Shown: positions 28,971 through 39,210, counted from the stretch's first letter. The stretch is DNA of 64,000 nucleotides from Halomonas sp. JB37 (GCF_002332255.1 NZ_NRGW01000001.1:372001-436000); one strand, 5' to 3'. Notes: a model not told the origin generated them from the sequence alone. Numbers and translations: made by a program.

Positions 28971-29651
28971 CTAACGCTGGCCCTGACCATCACCGGTGGG
29001 GGTCAACGTGATTTCGACGCGACGGTTCTGGGCACGGCCCTGTTCATTGTCGTTACTAGCGATTGGCTGAGTTGCACCATACCCGGATGTATTGAGGCGC
29101 ATAGAGCCGACGCCGTTCTGGGTTAAGTAACTGCCGACAGCCTGGGCGCGGCGTTCAGACAGGCGCTGGTTATAGCTTGCATCGCCGGTGCTATCGGTAT
29201 GACCAGCAATGTTAACGCGAGTGTCTTGGTACTGCGTCAATACGCTAGCGACTTCGTTCAGGGCGCTGCGTGCTTCACTGGTAAGGTCGGCCGAGTCAAA
29301 ACCAAACGTGACACCGCTTGGCATATTGAGGACGATATCGTCACCGCGGCGATCAATCTCAATACGTGAACCTTGCAAGTTGTCACGCAGCTGCTGCTCT
29401 TGGCGGTCCATATAGACACCAACGCCAGCACCTGCGGCAGCGCCGACGGCAGCACCAATCAACGCACGGTCGCGACGGCTAGTACTCCCATCGCCCGACA
29501 GCGCACCCGCAGCGGCACCGATTGCGGCACCAATGCCCGAACCCATAGCGGTGCTAGAGCGCTGCGTTTGGCCACCGTAGGGGGCAGAGGTGGCACAACC
29601 TGCGACTAAAATAGCAGCGGCCAACGGTGTCAGTAGTCGAGAAATACGCAT
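28971..29651 (-). CDS. OmpA-family lipoprotein with glycine-zipper
   Basis: 226 residues from ATG 29651 (AAGGAG seven bases upstream). A signal peptide ends in a lipobox LVAGC near residue 18. Two glycine-zipper helices follow (GSGIGAAIGAAAGALSG; ALIGAAVGAAAGAGVGVYM), then a C-terminal OmpA domain (about 110-220) with FGFDSADLTSEAR and the peptidoglycan-binding NIAGHTDSTGDASYNQRLSERRAQ. This YiaD/Pal-like architecture anchors the outer membrane to peptidoglycan. Single gene with its own terminator. Confidence 0.92.
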   Translation of the reverse strand: MRISRLLTPLAAAILVAGCATSAPYGGQTQRSSTAMGSGIGAAIGAAAGALSGDGSTSRRDRALIGAAVGAAAGAGVGVYMDRQEQQLRDNLQGSRIEIDRRGDDIVLNMPSGVTFGFDSADLTSEARSALNEVASVLTQYQDTRVNIAGHTDSTGDASYNQRLSERRAQAVGSYLTQNGVGSMRLNTSGYGATQPIASNDNEQGRAQNRRVEITLTPTGDGQGQR

Positions 29652-29712
29652 CACTCACTCCTTATTTATCTTCAATCGTTTGTTTCTTAAAAGATAGTTG
29701 GTTTATTACTTA

Positions 29713-30897
29713 TCAATCATCGCCAATTAATGCCAGCAACTCATTCAAGAATAATAGACCTTGAGGCGATGCACGCAGTTTTTCAGGCATTTGCATCAAA
29801 AGTCCTTTTTTATCGGCGGACTGTAAACGCTCCAGTAACAAAGTATGTGACTGCCCTGTGTTAGCTGTCCACGTACCCAGCGTAACACCCTCCGTCAGCC
29901 GTAAAGCGTTCATGGCAAACTCCAAGGGCAGTTCATCTGCTGTTATTAACTGCTTGCCTGCCACAAAACCGCGCAAATCGTCCATACGTTTAAGGTAGGC
30001 ATCAGGCTGGCGAGTTTTCCAGCGCCGCTCGATATTCCACTGTTTATCTTGATCAATGTGGCTAAGCTTGCCATGGGCGCCTGCACCAATGCCTAAATAA
30101 TCACCAAACTGCCAATAATTAAGATTATGACGACTTTGATGATTAGCAGTGGCGTAAGCCGAAATCTCGTAACGTTCAAATCCTGCCTGCTCTAAATGCT
30201 GGTGCCCTGTGTCCTGAATATCCCAAAGCGCCTCCTCTTCCGGTAATAACGGGGGATTAGAATGAAAGGCGGTATTCGGTTCTAGAGTCAGTTGATACCA
30301 AGAAAGATGCTGTGGGGCTAGGGCCAAGGCTTGCTCAATATCATCCATTGCAAGCTCAGGCGTTTGCTCTGGCAAACCGTGCATGAGGTCAATATTGATA
30401 TTGGTAAATCCAGCGTGCCGCGCTTGGGTAACCGCTGTCACGGCTTCTTGGCCGCTATGAATGCGCCCAAGAGCATGTAATTGGGCGGGCTGGAAGCTCT
30501 GAATACCCAGCGATAAGCGGTTAATACCCGCATTACGATAGCCAGTGAAACGTTCTTGCTCGGTAGTGCCTGGGTTGGCCTCTAAGGTAATTTCAATATC
30601 GTCAGCAAAAGGCAGCCGGCGCTTGATTTCTGTCAGTAAACGATCATAAAACAGTGGCGAAAGCAGGCTCGGCGTACCACCGCCGATAAAAATAGTCTGT
30701 ATTTCCCGTTCAGCGGCTAATGCAAGGTCGCCATCCAGATCTTGTAACAGCGCCTTAAGATAAGCATCTTCAGGCAACGCTTTCGGCGTAAAGCCGTGCG
30801 AACCTGGCTCATGGGAATTGAAATCACAATAGGGGCATTTACGTACGCACCAAGGGGTGTGGATATAAAGCGATAGCGGCGGCAGCGTGTCAGCCAT
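29713..30897 (-). CDS. hemW: Radical SAM heme chaperone HemW
   Basis: 394 residues. The radical SAM cluster motif is in the N terminus: YIHTPWCVRKCPYCDFNSH (CxxxCxxC plus one extra Cys typical of HemW). FIGGGTPSLL, LEANPG and SLGIQSFQPAQLHALGR are conserved SAM-binding elements, and the C-terminal HemN_C domain is present. Once annotated as oxygen-independent coproporphyrinogen oxidase, this group transfers heme to respiratory enzymes. It overlaps rdgB by 8 bases, an association common in proteobacteria. Heme theme continues with hemL and hemJ nearby. Confidence 0.93.
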   Translation of the reverse strand: MADTLPPLSLYIHTPWCVRKCPYCDFNSHEPGSHGFTPKALPEDAYLKALLQDLDGDLALAAEREIQTIFIGGGTPSLLSPLFYDRLLTEIKRRLPFADDIEITLEANPGTTEQERFTGYRNAGINRLSLGIQSFQPAQLHALGRIHSGQEAVTAVTQARHAGFTNINIDLMHGLPEQTPELAMDDIEQALALAPQHLSWYQLTLEPNTAFHSNPPLLPEEEALWDIQDTGHQHLEQAGFERYEISAYATANHQSRHNLNYWQFGDYLGIGAGAHGKLSHIDQDKQWNIERRWKTRQPDAYLKRMDDLRGFVAGKQLITADELPLEFAMNALRLTEGVTLGTWTANTGQSHTLLLERLQSADKKGLLMQMPEKLRASPQGLLFLNELLALIGDD

Positions 30898-31498
30898 GCG
30901 CCACCTTCAGCAACTCCACCAAGCCCTGAAGCGCGCGGCCTCGGTGGCTAAGGCGATTTTTAGTTTCGCTGGGCAGCTCGGCAACACTCATTCCCTGATC
31001 CGGTAGCCAGAAAAGGGGATCATAGCCGAACCCCTCCTGGCCCCGCGGATGAGCAAGAATTTCACCTTCCCAACTGCGCTGTACGATCACCGGAACCGGA
31101 TCTTTAGGATGGCGCAAGTAAACCAGTACGCACCAATAGCGCCCGCTGCGCTGACCTTCCGCACAATCGTTTAACGCGGCTAATAACGTCTCATTATTTT
31201 TTTGATCACTTTTTGGCTCGCCGCCATAGCGCGCGGAATAGATACCCGGCGCACCATTCAATGCGTCCACTTCGAGGCCAGAATCGTCCGATAGCGCGGG
31301 CAAACCACTAATAAGGCTCGCTTCACGGGCTTTGAGCAGGGCATTTTCTACGAATGTTAACCCTGTCTCTTCGACATCAATAACCCCAAAGTCTGCTTGA
31401 GGGCGAACATCAAAGCCTAAAGGTGAAAGTAATTGATTGAATTCTCTTAACTTTCCGCTATTTCCACTCGCCAGAACAAGGGTATTGGCTGCTGACAT
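30890..31498 (-). CDS. rdgB: XTP/dITP diphosphatase (non-canonical purine NTP pyrophosphatase)
   Basis: 202 residues, Ham1/RdgB family. The ATG at 31498 (GGAG upstream) gives VLASGNSGKLREFNQLL, the conserved N terminus; an earlier GTG/ATG at 31516 is less likely. Further motifs: ETGLTFVENALLKAREA, SDDSGLEVDALNGAPGIYSARY, GFGYDPLFW and SHRGRAL. It hydrolyses ITP, dITP and XTP to keep them out of nucleic acids. Coupled to hemW. Confidence 0.95.
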   Translation of the reverse strand: MSAANTLVLASGNSGKLREFNQLLSPLGFDVRPQADFGVIDVEETGLTFVENALLKAREASLISGLPALSDDSGLEVDALNGAPGIYSARYGGEPKSDQKNNETLLAALNDCAEGQRSGRYWCVLVYLRHPKDPVPVIVQRSWEGEILAHPRGQEGFGYDPLFWLPDQGMSVAELPSETKNRLSHRGRALQGLVELLKVAHG

Positions 31499-31645
31499 GA
31501 CAAACACTCCAGACATTAGAGCGTCAGTTTACGCGCTCATCCGCCGTATCAAAAGCCAACAAAATGTTACTGAACGTATCTTAGAAAAATATAGGTTAGA
31601 ACACGCTAATTTAAGATAAATTAATACGGTGATATTTAGATATCC

Positions 31646-32008
31646 CTACCGCATCACGAGCGTTAACGTGCCTCCCACCCCTTGGGTAGAAGAACGAGTA
31701 CGGTTAGTGCCTTTTTGAATGTCGACGTCCAGTTGCTCATCATCACTCAACAATTTAACGGCACCTTCCAGTTCAGTACCGATAAACGTGTACTCGGCAG
31801 GTACGGTCCCACGATCTTCGACATGCTCCGTCGTTTCGCCCTCATGGGTAATACGCCAGTGGGCTGAAAACTCTGCGCCTGGAGAGCCGCTCATGCTGAT
31901 ATGGATCTCATTCATAGTCTGCTCCTGAGACGACTGCGCCAGCAGTGGGGCGCATGCTATTAGCCCCGACGCACACATCGCATATCGCCAAGCCGTTGGT
32001 CGTTGCAT
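31646..32008 (-). CDS. Secreted protein of unknown function (120 residues)
   Basis: The ATG at 32008 is preceded by GAGGT. A signal peptide is likely (hydrophobic MCASGLIACAPLLAQS, possible cleavage after AQS near residue 26), so the mature protein of about 94 residues should be periplasmic. The rest is beta-rich and acidic (HISMSGSPGAEFSAHWRITHEG, then SSTQGVGGTLTLVMR), with no cysteines or catalytic motif. It lies alone between hemL and rdgB. I do not recognise the family. Confidence 0.7.
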   Translation of the reverse strand: MQRPTAWRYAMCASGLIACAPLLAQSSQEQTMNEIHISMSGSPGAEFSAHWRITHEGETTEHVEDRGTVPAEYTFIGTELEGAVKLLSDDEQLDVDIQKGTNRTRSSTQGVGGTLTLVMR

Positions 32009-32023
32009 TGTGATACCTCGTTT

Positions 32024-32060
32024 ACCACAAGAGCCGCTCGTAATGAGCGGCTCTTGTGGT
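32024..32060 (-). terminator. Long perfect hairpin between hemL and the secreted protein gene
   Basis: 16-bp perfect stem (ACCACAAGAGCCGCTC and complement) with a 5-base loop. No T tract follows in the minus direction, so it could be an RNA-stability or attenuation element rather than a simple terminator of hemL. Confidence 0.6.
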
Positions 32061-32085
32061 ATAGCGAGCTTTACGTTACTTGCCG

Positions 32086-33366
32086 TTACATAACTGCAAA
32101 GGCTTTCTCTGCTGCATCCAGGGTGAACTGGATATCTTCCGGGGTATGAGCACTCGACATAAAACCCGCTTCATAGGCAGAAGGGGCCAGATAAACACCG
32201 TGATCTAGCATCGCGCCAAAGAAGCGGCGGAATGCATCTGGATTACAGGCCGTGGCTTGGGCAAAGTTATCCACACGACGTTGAGAGGTAAAGAAGAGAC
32301 CAAACATACCGCCAGCTGATTGCGTCATCATTGGTACACGTGCAGCGTTGGCGCGCTCTTGCAGCCCCTGACACAATGTATTCACCCGCTGGGTTAACGC
32401 ATCATGAAAACCCGGTACCTGAAGCTTCGTCAGTAGAGCTATTCCCGCCGCCATCGCCAGTGGATTACCGGACAGCGTGCCTGCCTGATATATAGGACCC
32501 ATGGGAGAAATATTCTGCATAATCTCGCGCTTGCCACCAAATGCGCCCACCGGCATGCCGCCACCGACAATTTTACCCAGGCAGGTCAGATCCGGGGTAA
32601 TGCCATAGTGTGCTTGTGCACCGCCCAGTGCCACACGAAAACCTGTCATCACTTCATCAAAAATCAGCACGCTAGCGTGTTCATTACATACTCTTCGCAG
32701 TGTTTCTAAGAAGCCTGGCTGGGGTGGAATACAGTTCATGTTGCCAGCCACTGGCTCAACGATTATGCAGGCAATCTGATCGCCAATCTCAGCAAAGCAC
32801 GCCTCAACCCCTTCAGGGTCGTTATACGACAGAGTGATCGTATGCTCCGCCAGTGAAGCAGGTACGCCTGGTGAGCTAGGTTCACCGTGGGTAAGTGCCC
32901 CTGAGCCGGCTTTTACCAGCAGCGAGTCCGAGTGACCATGATAATTACCTTCAAACTTAACAATCTTATCGCGCCCGGTGGTGCCCCGCGCCAAGCGAAT
33001 AGCCGACATAGTGGCTTCGGTGCCAGAGCTAGTCATACGCACCATATCCATAGAGGGAATCATCTCGCAGATGAGGTCCGCCATGGTGGTTTCTACCGCC
33101 GTCGGGGTGCCAAACGAAAGGCCATTATCCAAACGAGCTCGAACGGCTGCCAGTACGTCTTGATCGGCATGCCCTGTGATCATTGGTCCCCAGGAGCCCA
33201 CGTAATCCACATAGCGGTTCCCTTCAACGTCAAACAGGAAGGCGCCCTGAGCGCGCTCCATAAAAACCGGCGGACGGTGCAAACCTTTAAATGCCCGGAC
33301 AGGCGAATTTACGCCGCCAGGAATATGGCGGCTCGCTAGATCGAATAGTTCAGCTGATGTGGTCAT
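32086..33366 (-). CDS. hemL: Glutamate-1-semialdehyde 2,1-aminomutase
   Basis: 426 residues, class III PLP aminotransferase fold. It makes 5-aminolevulinate from glutamate-1-semialdehyde, the committed tetrapyrrole step in C5-pathway bacteria. Motifs: [13 protein letters not shown] near the N terminus, [39 protein letters not shown] and the PLP-lysine segment [22 protein letters not shown] precedes the ATG. Upstream thiD and hemJ lie on the same strand. Confidence 0.96.
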   Translation of the reverse strand: MTTSAELFDLASRHIPGGVNSPVRAFKGLHRPPVFMERAQGAFLFDVEGNRYVDYVGSWGPMITGHADQDVLAAVRARLDNGLSFGTPTAVETTMADLICEMIPSMDMVRMTSSGTEATMSAIRLARGTTGRDKIVKFEGNYHGHSDSLLVKAGSGALTHGEPSSPGVPASLAEHTITLSYNDPEGVEACFAEIGDQIACIIVEPVAGNMNCIPPQPGFLETLRRVCNEHASVLIFDEVMTGFRVALGGAQAHYGITPDLTCLGKIVGGGMPVGAFGGKREIMQNISPMGPIYQAGTLSGNPLAMAAGIALLTKLQVPGFHDALTQRVNTLCQGLQERANAARVPMMTQSAGGMFGLFFTSQRRVDNFAQATACNPDAFRRFFGAMLDHGVYLAPSAYEAGFMSSAHTPEDIQFTLDAAEKAFAVM

Positions 33367-33402
33367 GACATCCTCTAAATAAAAGGCGTACAGAAGATAG
33401 GA

Positions 33403-34212
33403 TCAAAAGCGGACAGCCTGTGAAAAGCGGTTAGGCAAGCACTGGCCACTGGGTGGCTGAAAGCCTTGAGACAAGCTTTCCCAAGTAAAGTGCTGAGCTT
33501 GCTCACAGGCAGTTGGTAAGCGCTCACCCACAGCCAATCGTGCGGCAATAGCTGAAGCAAGCGTGCAACCGGAGCCGTGAAACTGTTCGGGCAGCCGCGG
33601 CCACTGCCATTGGCGAGTGGTCTCTGGCGAATGCAATGTGTGGACTACCTGGTGATCGTTGCCCGGTAATGGTTCATCGGTGGCCGTTACTAAAATTGCC
33701 TGGCACCCTTGAGACATCAGCGCCACTGCACGCGAGGTATCGTCGTAAGGGGTGGCGATACCCGGCGTTAACTGAGCGAGTTCCGCGCGATTGGGCGTTA
33801 AGATATCCACAAGCGGTAGCACGCGATCAATAAATAGCTGCCGTAAATCGGGTGTGGATAACTCAGTTCCGCCGCCTGCTCTAAATACCGGATCGGCGAC
33901 CACGGGAATGCCCGGAAACCGTCGGATAATTTGCTCCGCCGCACGCAGCGTGGCTTCATCGGCAAGCAAGCCAATCTTAATGGCCGCGACCTGCATCTCG
34001 CTCATCGCCTCGGCCATTTGACGCATTGCGTTAGAGTCAGCAGGTATCACCCTAGTCACATTATGACAATTTTGTACCGTCAGCGCGGTGGGAATAGTGA
34101 CAGCCCAACCACCGCATGCCGAAATAGCTTCGCTGTCAGCAATTAAACCCGCACCGCCAGTCGGGTCATGTCCAGCCAGCACCAAAACAACGGGAGGAAG
34201 CGGTTGGCGCAT
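33403..34212 (-). CDS. thiD: Hydroxymethylpyrimidine/phosphomethylpyrimidine kinase
   Basis: 269 residues, ribokinase-like fold. It phosphorylates HMP and HMP-P for thiamine synthesis. Motifs: LAGHDPTGGAGLIADSEA (substrate site), TALTVQN, DPVFRAGGGTEL, LTPNRAELAQL and the anion hole FHGSGCTLASAIAARLA. The ATG at 34212 overlaps the last base of the hemJ stop; a TTG one codon earlier is also possible. No TPP riboswitch is visible. Confidence 0.92.
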   Translation of the reverse strand: MRQPLPPVVLVLAGHDPTGGAGLIADSEAISACGGWAVTIPTALTVQNCHNVTRVIPADSNAMRQMAEAMSEMQVAAIKIGLLADEATLRAAEQIIRRFPGIPVVADPVFRAGGGTELSTPDLRQLFIDRVLPLVDILTPNRAELAQLTPGIATPYDDTSRAVALMSQGCQAILVTATDEPLPGNDHQVVHTLHSPETTRQWQWPRLPEQFHGSGCTLASAIAARLAVGERLPTACEQAQHFTWESLSQGFQPPSGQCLPNRFSQAVRF

Positions 34213-34643
34213 CAAAAGGGTTTCACAACCGCGAGTAACACAACCGCGATAAGCACAATGACGGGCGCTTCGTTAAACCAGCGAAAAAACACATGGCTTT
34301 TGGTACAGCGATTTTGAGCGAACTGCTTTAAATAAATCAAACAAACGTGATGATAGGCAATTAGAACCACTATTAAGGCCAGCTTAGCGTGCATCCACCC
34401 TTGGCTAAACCATGCCGGCACCAAGTAAAGCATCCAACCGCCAAACACTAACACCACAATCATAGACGGCGTCATGATGCCGCGGTAAAGCTTGCGTTCC
34501 ATGGTTTTAAAATAGCTCATTGCCTGGTCATCGCCATTATCCCGTGCGGTAGCGTGATAAACGTACAGCCTAGGCAAATAGAACAGTGCAGCAAACCAGG
34601 TCACCACGGCCATTAAGTGAATAGCCTTCACCCATAGATACAT
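34212..34643 (-). CDS. hemJ: Protoporphyrinogen IX oxidase HemJ
   Basis: 143 residues, four membrane segments (about 5-22, 53-75, 83-102, 120-140). Conserved KAIHLMAVVTWFAALFYLPRLYVYH, with the heme-ligand histidine, and WMHAKLALIVVLIAYH. It catalyses the penultimate heme step in bacteria lacking HemG/HemY. Start ATG overlaps the ClC gene stop (TAATG), and its own stop overlaps thiD, so hemJ is embedded in a co-translated chain. Confidence 0.92.
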   Translation of the reverse strand: MYLWVKAIHLMAVVTWFAALFYLPRLYVYHATARDNGDDQAMSYFKTMERKLYRGIMTPSMIVVLVFGGWMLYLVPAWFSQGWMHAKLALIVVLIAYHHVCLIYLKQFAQNRCTKSHVFFRWFNEAPVIVLIAVVLLAVVKPF

Positions 34644-36472
34644 TATCGCTCCTTAACTGATGAATCTTTCTCTTGTAAATCGTTTTCACGGGGGTCAGCA
34701 CCGCGGGGCTCTGAGTAGTGATAATAACGTTCGATAGCACCACGGGTAATAATACCTGAAATCCGTTGCTGCTTAGGGCGATAACCATGAACGACATACA
34801 GTGCCCCTAGCGCATTATCTTGAAGTTTTAGAAAGGCTTCAGAAAGCGTTGCCTGCAGTCCAATCGGCGCCAATTCTAAGCGCTGCCCGGGGATTTCTAA
34901 CAAATCAATCAACTCATCGTCCGGCGGTGGTTGATCGCTAAGCGCTTCATCATGTTCGAGCAACCAGCGTGCAAGCTCTGCAGCTTTAAGCGCCAGCACC
35001 GGTTTTTCCTCGCTTGAACGCTCGATCACCAGCCATACCGGATTAGTTTCGAGCAGCAAACGCGCCTGATCAGAGGGAATCATTCGCTCAGTCCGCACCA
35101 GTTGGCGTTCCATCACGGCGGGTACTGATACTCTTGAGAGCGCTTGCATCAGTGGTTGCTGCAAAGGGTGCAAACCATAGCGTACCGAGCTAATAAAAAA
35201 GCCTTCACAGCCGGTAATTTGACGCGAGGTGAGACACGCAACGACCACCACCAACATGCCGGGTAGCATAATACTCGGCGTATGCGTCAGCTCCAAAAGC
35301 GCCATCAACGCTGCCAGCGGCGCTTGCAACACCGCCCCCATCATCGCAGCCATGCCTAGCATGGCATAAACACCCGGGTCAGCGGCTTTATCGGGCCACA
35401 GCCAGCCGCCCAACAGCCCAAACAGCGCGCCTGTCGCTGCGCCGACGACTAGCACGGGGCCGATAATACCGATTGGCACTCCGCCAGAAACGGTCAGCGC
35501 CGTCAGTAATAGCTTGGCTATCATTAGCGCCAGCAGGACTTTAATTTCCAACTGATTATTGAGCGCAGCCGCCACGCTGTCGTAACCAATGCCCTGTACT
35601 TGCGGAAACCACCAGGCAACAGCACCCGTGGCTACGCCGACTAGCCCTAAACGCAGCCAAAGCGGCCAGGCTTGTATCCGCTGACTGCGCGAAATATGAA
35701 TAAATAGCCCCGCCAGCAAGCCGATAAATAGCCCGGTGAGCACAATCCAAGGAAGGTTCATTAACGAACCAAGCACTACTTCTGGAATACGAAAAGCCGG
35801 CTCATTCCCATAGGCAAGCTGTGCCATCAGCGCGCCCATCGTAGAGGCTAAAATGACCGGCATAAAGCTCATCAGGGTGTACTCCATCATGACAACTTCC
35901 ATGGCAAAGATGACCCCGGCGATAGGCGTATTAAATGAAGCGGAAATGCCAGCAGCGGTACCGCACGCTACTAGAACTCTTAAGCTATTATTGGGTAAGC
36001 GCATCTGTTGGCCTAAGCCACTTGCTGCCGCGGCGCCTAAATGAATAGCAGGCCCTTCGCGGCCAGCGGATAGCCCGCCAAGCACAGAAATGACGCCGAC
36101 CCACCATTGATTAAGCCAGTTACGCAGAGGAAAGCGACCTTGATGGTAGGAAAGCCGCTCAATTACATGGCCAACACCTAGCTTGCGCGCGGCAGGCTTT
36201 TGCCGATACAGCAAAACACCCACTAAGGTAACCGCCACGAGTGGAAGCAGCGTACGCAGCCAAGGCGCCATGCTTTCAAAGGCTTCAGGGTCGCCATCGG
36301 TCATGTACAGCGCCGCGCCTGTTTCCAAGAGCAGGCGAAACGCCACCATCACCGCGCCGGTAATAATCCCAGAGACGAGCCCCAGCAAGCAAAGCTGTGG
36401 AAGGGCATCGACATTGGCCAACTGGCGACGAAAGCTCTCTAGAGTAAAATCCGAACGGGAAAAACGCGCCAC
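34643..36472 (-). CDS. ClC-family anion channel/transporter with C-terminal CBS pair
   Basis: 609 residues, GTG start (36472) preceded by AAGGAAGG. The first about 430 residues form the ClC core: GREGP (137-141, gating glutamate) is intact, whereas the usual GSGIP loop is replaced by LGVGHV (98-103) and GxFxP by GIIGP (335-339). Two degenerate CBS domains fill about 450-600, the second ending SGIITRGAIERYY. Likely moves chloride or a related anion across the inner membrane; exchanger versus channel mode cannot be told. First gene of the hemJ-thiD chain. Confidence 0.88.
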   Translation of the reverse strand: MARFSRSDFTLESFRRQLANVDALPQLCLLGLVSGIITGAVMVAFRLLLETGAALYMTDGDPEAFESMAPWLRTLLPLVAVTLVGVLLYRQKPAARKLGVGHVIERLSYHQGRFPLRNWLNQWWVGVISVLGGLSAGREGPAIHLGAAAASGLGQQMRLPNNSLRVLVACGTAAGISASFNTPIAGVIFAMEVVMMEYTLMSFMPVILASTMGALMAQLAYGNEPAFRIPEVVLGSLMNLPWIVLTGLFIGLLAGLFIHISRSQRIQAWPLWLRLGLVGVATGAVAWWFPQVQGIGYDSVAAALNNQLEIKVLLALMIAKLLLTALTVSGGVPIGIIGPVLVVGAATGALFGLLGGWLWPDKAADPGVYAMLGMAAMMGAVLQAPLAALMALLELTHTPSIMLPGMLVVVVACLTSRQITGCEGFFISSVRYGLHPLQQPLMQALSRVSVPAVMERQLVRTERMIPSDQARLLLETNPVWLVIERSSEEKPVLALKAAELARWLLEHDEALSDQPPPDDELIDLLEIPGQRLELAPIGLQATLSEAFLKLQDNALGALYVVHGYRPKQQRISGIITRGAIERYYHYSEPRGADPRENDLQEKDSSVKER

Positions 36473-36678
36473 GACGACCTTCCTTGTTTTTTTGCCTTGG
36501 TACTCTATGTCTTGGGTTAGTCTTAGTGTTCTTGTGTCTTCATCCTCTTGTGTATCATAGCCCGATACGCTTAGACAGCCCGCAGCAATCCGCTTAGGCT
36601 GTTGCTATCAATACTCAGGTCAAAAGTAATTTACATTTTTTTCTAAAATCTGTTTTGCAAACCCGCAAGGAGTTATTT

Positions 36679-37713
36679 GTGATTAAGGTCGGCATTGTTG
36701 GCGGTACCGGTTATACCGGCGTTGAGCTACTGCGGCTGCTCGCCCAGCACCCCCACGTCAACGTCGCCGCGATTACCTCGCGCTCAGAGGCGGGCATCAA
36801 AGTATGCGATATGTACCCTAATCTGCGCGGCCATTACGACACGCTGGCATTTAGCGAGCCGGATGCCAAGCAGCTAGGCGCCATGGATGCGGTATTTTTT
36901 GCCACGCCCCACGGCGTTGCTCACACCCTAGCGGGTGAACTGCTCGACAATGGCACCCGCGTCATCGATTTATCGGCTGACTTTCGCCTACGCGATGCCA
37001 ATGAATGGAGCCGCTGGTACGAGCAGCCCCACGGGGCGCCAGCGCTACTGGGAGAGGCGATTTACGGCCTGCCAGAAATGCACCGCGAAAAAATTAAAGA
37101 CGCACGCTTAATTGCGGTACCCGGCTGCTACCCCACGGCCGTGCAGTTAGGCTATCTACCGCTATTGGAAGCGGGCTTGATTGATCCCCAACAACTGATT
37201 GCAGACTGTAAATCCGGCGTTACCGGCGCGGGCCGCGGCGCAAAAGTGGGATCGTTACTCGCAGAAGCCAGTGAATCAATGAAGGCTTACGGTGCGTCGG
37301 GTCACCGCCATTTACCGGAAATTAGCCAGGGCCTTAAGGATATTAGTCATGCCTCGGTCGGGTTGACGTTTGTACCTCACCTTACGCCCATGATTCGCGG
37401 TATTCACGCCACGCTTTACGGCCAGTTAACCGCTGAGCCAGGCGATTTACAGGCACTGTTTGAACAGCGCTACGCCGACGAGCCGTTCGTTGATGTCATG
37501 CCTGCCGGGAGCCATCCCGAAACGCGCAGTGTCAAAGGTATCAACACCTGCAGGCTAGCGGTACATCGTCCTGGCAATGGCAATACTGTGGTGGTGCTAT
37601 CGGTGATTGATAATTTAGTCAAAGGTGCTTCAGGCCAAGCGATTCAGAACCTTAACTTAATGTTTGGCTTTGATGAAAACATGGGATTAACAGCGCCTGC
37701 ACTGATGCCTTAA
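36679..37713 (+). CDS. argC: N-acetyl-gamma-glutamyl-phosphate reductase
   Basis: 344 residues. Third step of arginine biosynthesis. The start is GTG 36679 with AAGGAG seven bases upstream; an in-frame TTG at 36655 lies before that site. [18 protein letters not shown] is the NADP-binding motif, [12 protein letters not shown] holds the catalytic cysteine, and GHRHLPEI and [12 protein letters not shown] are conserved. Divergent from the ClC gene across a 206-bp gap and followed by erpA, an arrangement also seen in pseudomonads. Confidence 0.95.
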   Translation: MIKVGIVGGTGYTGVELLRLLAQHPHVNVAAITSRSEAGIKVCDMYPNLRGHYDTLAFSEPDAKQLGAMDAVFFATPHGVAHTLAGELLDNGTRVIDLSADFRLRDANEWSRWYEQPHGAPALLGEAIYGLPEMHREKIKDARLIAVPGCYPTAVQLGYLPLLEAGLIDPQQLIADCKSGVTGAGRGAKVGSLLAEASESMKAYGASGHRHLPEISQGLKDISHASVGLTFVPHLTPMIRGIHATLYGQLTAEPGDLQALFEQRYADEPFVDVMPAGSHPETRSVKGINTCRLAVHRPGNGNTVVVLSVIDNLVKGASGQAIQNLNLMFGFDENMGLTAPALMP

Positions 37714-37816
37714 CGTTCGACTAATTCCCAGCAATAGTTGACCAATTTGCTAGGAATTACCCATAATCACCCCCCAATGCCGATTTATTCGTTCTTTAAG
37801 CTCGCGGGAGGTACCC

Positions 37817-38170
37817 ATGAGCGGTGCAGAAGCCTTTGTTCCGACCCCATTACTGCTGTCTGATAGTGCACGCAAGTGCATTAATGCACTGATTGCAGAA
37901 GAAAATAATCCATCTCTAAAGCTACGCGTCTACGTCACCGGCGGTGGCTGCTCTGGTTTTCAGTACGGCTTCGATTTTGCTGAAAACGTTGCCGAGGATG
38001 ACACCGTCATCGCATTTGGAGATGCCTCCTTAGTGGTCGATCCGCTGTCTTATCAATATTTAGTCGGCTCCACCGTCGATTATGAAGAAGGGCTTGCAGG
38101 CGCTCGTTTTCGCGTGCAAAACCCTAACGCTACCGCTACCTGCGGCTGTGGCGCTTCCTTTATGGTCTAA
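37817..38170 (+). CDS. erpA: Iron-sulfur cluster insertion protein ErpA
   Basis: 117 residues, A-type carrier. The three cluster-ligating cysteines are visible: [11 protein letters not shown] and the C-terminal CGCGASF. It delivers [4Fe-4S] clusters to apoproteins such as those of isoprenoid synthesis. GGGAGG precedes the ATG. 103 bp after argC. Confidence 0.95.
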   Translation: MSGAEAFVPTPLLLSDSARKCINALIAEENNPSLKLRVYVTGGGCSGFQYGFDFAENVAEDDTVIAFGDASLVVDPLSYQYLVGSTVDYEEGLAGARFRVQNPNATATCGCGASFMV

Positions 38171-38318
38171 ACAGCGTTGGCTCAAAGCTCACCCCGTGAC
38201 TTGACGCCTTGTCGGTTTCTCGCCAAGGTTAATAGGTCAATAACAGCCTTAAGGCTTTTCCAAACGACAAAAATCGCTTGGAAAGCCATGACAGGCCACA
38301 TAAAACACGGGGAAACTT

Positions 38319-39095
38319 ATGAAAGTAGCGCTACCACTCAGTCTCACTAAAACAACGCTTGTGCTAGCCCTTGGATTAGCCGGCACCACTGCTGCCATGG
38401 CTGACTTACCGAAAGTAAACGTAGCGACCGACCCAAGCTTCGTGCCTTTTGAGATGATGGATCAAGAAACGGGTGAAATGACCGGTTTTGATATGGACAT
38501 CATTAACGAAGTGGCTGAGCGTGCAGGCTTTGAAGTTAATCTCACCACAATGGAATTTGCTGGCATTATCCCGGCCGTACAAACAGGCAGCCAAGAGATC
38601 GCCATCGCCGGTACGACCATTACTGCAGAGCGCGCTGAGATAGTTGACTTCTCAGACCCTTACTATGATTCAGGTCTACAGATTATTGTTCGCGCTGACA
38701 ACAACGATGTAGAAAGCATCGAAGACCTCGCGGGACTGCCTATCGCTACGCGGATTGGTTCCACCAGCTACGACTTCCTACAAGCTGAGCTAGGGGAAGA
38801 TGCCGATATCACTCCTTTCCCTGCTATGAGTGATATGTATATGGCGCTATTAGGCCGTAACGTCGATGCGGTGTTCTACGATGCGCCTAACGTTGCTTAC
38901 TTCTCACAAACCCGTGGTGAAGGGCGCACGAAAGTCGTTGGACCGCTTTACGAAGGTCAGCAGTACGGTATCGTTTTTCATAAAGGCAGCGAGTGGGTAG
39001 AACCTACCAATGAAGCGCTTGCCGCGATGAAAGAAGACGGTACCTACGATGAAATTTATCAAAAGTGGTTTGGTGAAGCGCCCAGCGAAGAGTGA
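38319..39095 (+). CDS. Polar amino-acid ABC transporter, periplasmic binding protein
   Basis: 258 residues, SBP family 3 (GlnH-like). Signal peptide of about 28 residues ending TTAAMA. Then [34 protein letters not shown], the family signature ([21 protein letters not shown]) and a closing [13 protein letters not shown]. It captures a polar amino acid, most likely glutamine or glutamate, and hands it to the permease at 39211. A hairpin follows it, consistent with higher expression than the membrane parts. Confidence 0.92.
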   Translation: MKVALPLSLTKTTLVLALGLAGTTAAMADLPKVNVATDPSFVPFEMMDQETGEMTGFDMDIINEVAERAGFEVNLTTMEFAGIIPAVQTGSQEIAIAGTTITAERAEIVDFSDPYYDSGLQIIVRADNNDVESIEDLAGLPIATRIGSTSYDFLQAELGEDADITPFPAMSDMYMALLGRNVDAVFYDAPNVAYFSQTRGEGRTKVVGPLYEGQQYGIVFHKGSEWVEPTNEALAAMKEDGTYDEIYQKWFGEAPSEE

Positions 39096-39128
39096 GATTA
39101 AAGACTCGCTAACCGCATAGCATCATAA

Positions 39129-39159
39129 CAGGGCCGGGTGGCCATAGCCCCCGGCCCTG
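39129..39159 (+). terminator. Hairpin between binding protein and permease genes
   Basis: 10-bp GC-rich stem CAGGGCCGGG / CCCGGCCCTG with an 11-base loop and no strong T tract. Probably an attenuator or mRNA-stabilising structure that sets differential expression within the operon. Confidence 0.65.
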
Positions 39160-39210
39160 CTGCGTTTCTCAAGTGTTTTTTCTCATCTTTTTTGTTTCAG
39201 GAGTCTACGC

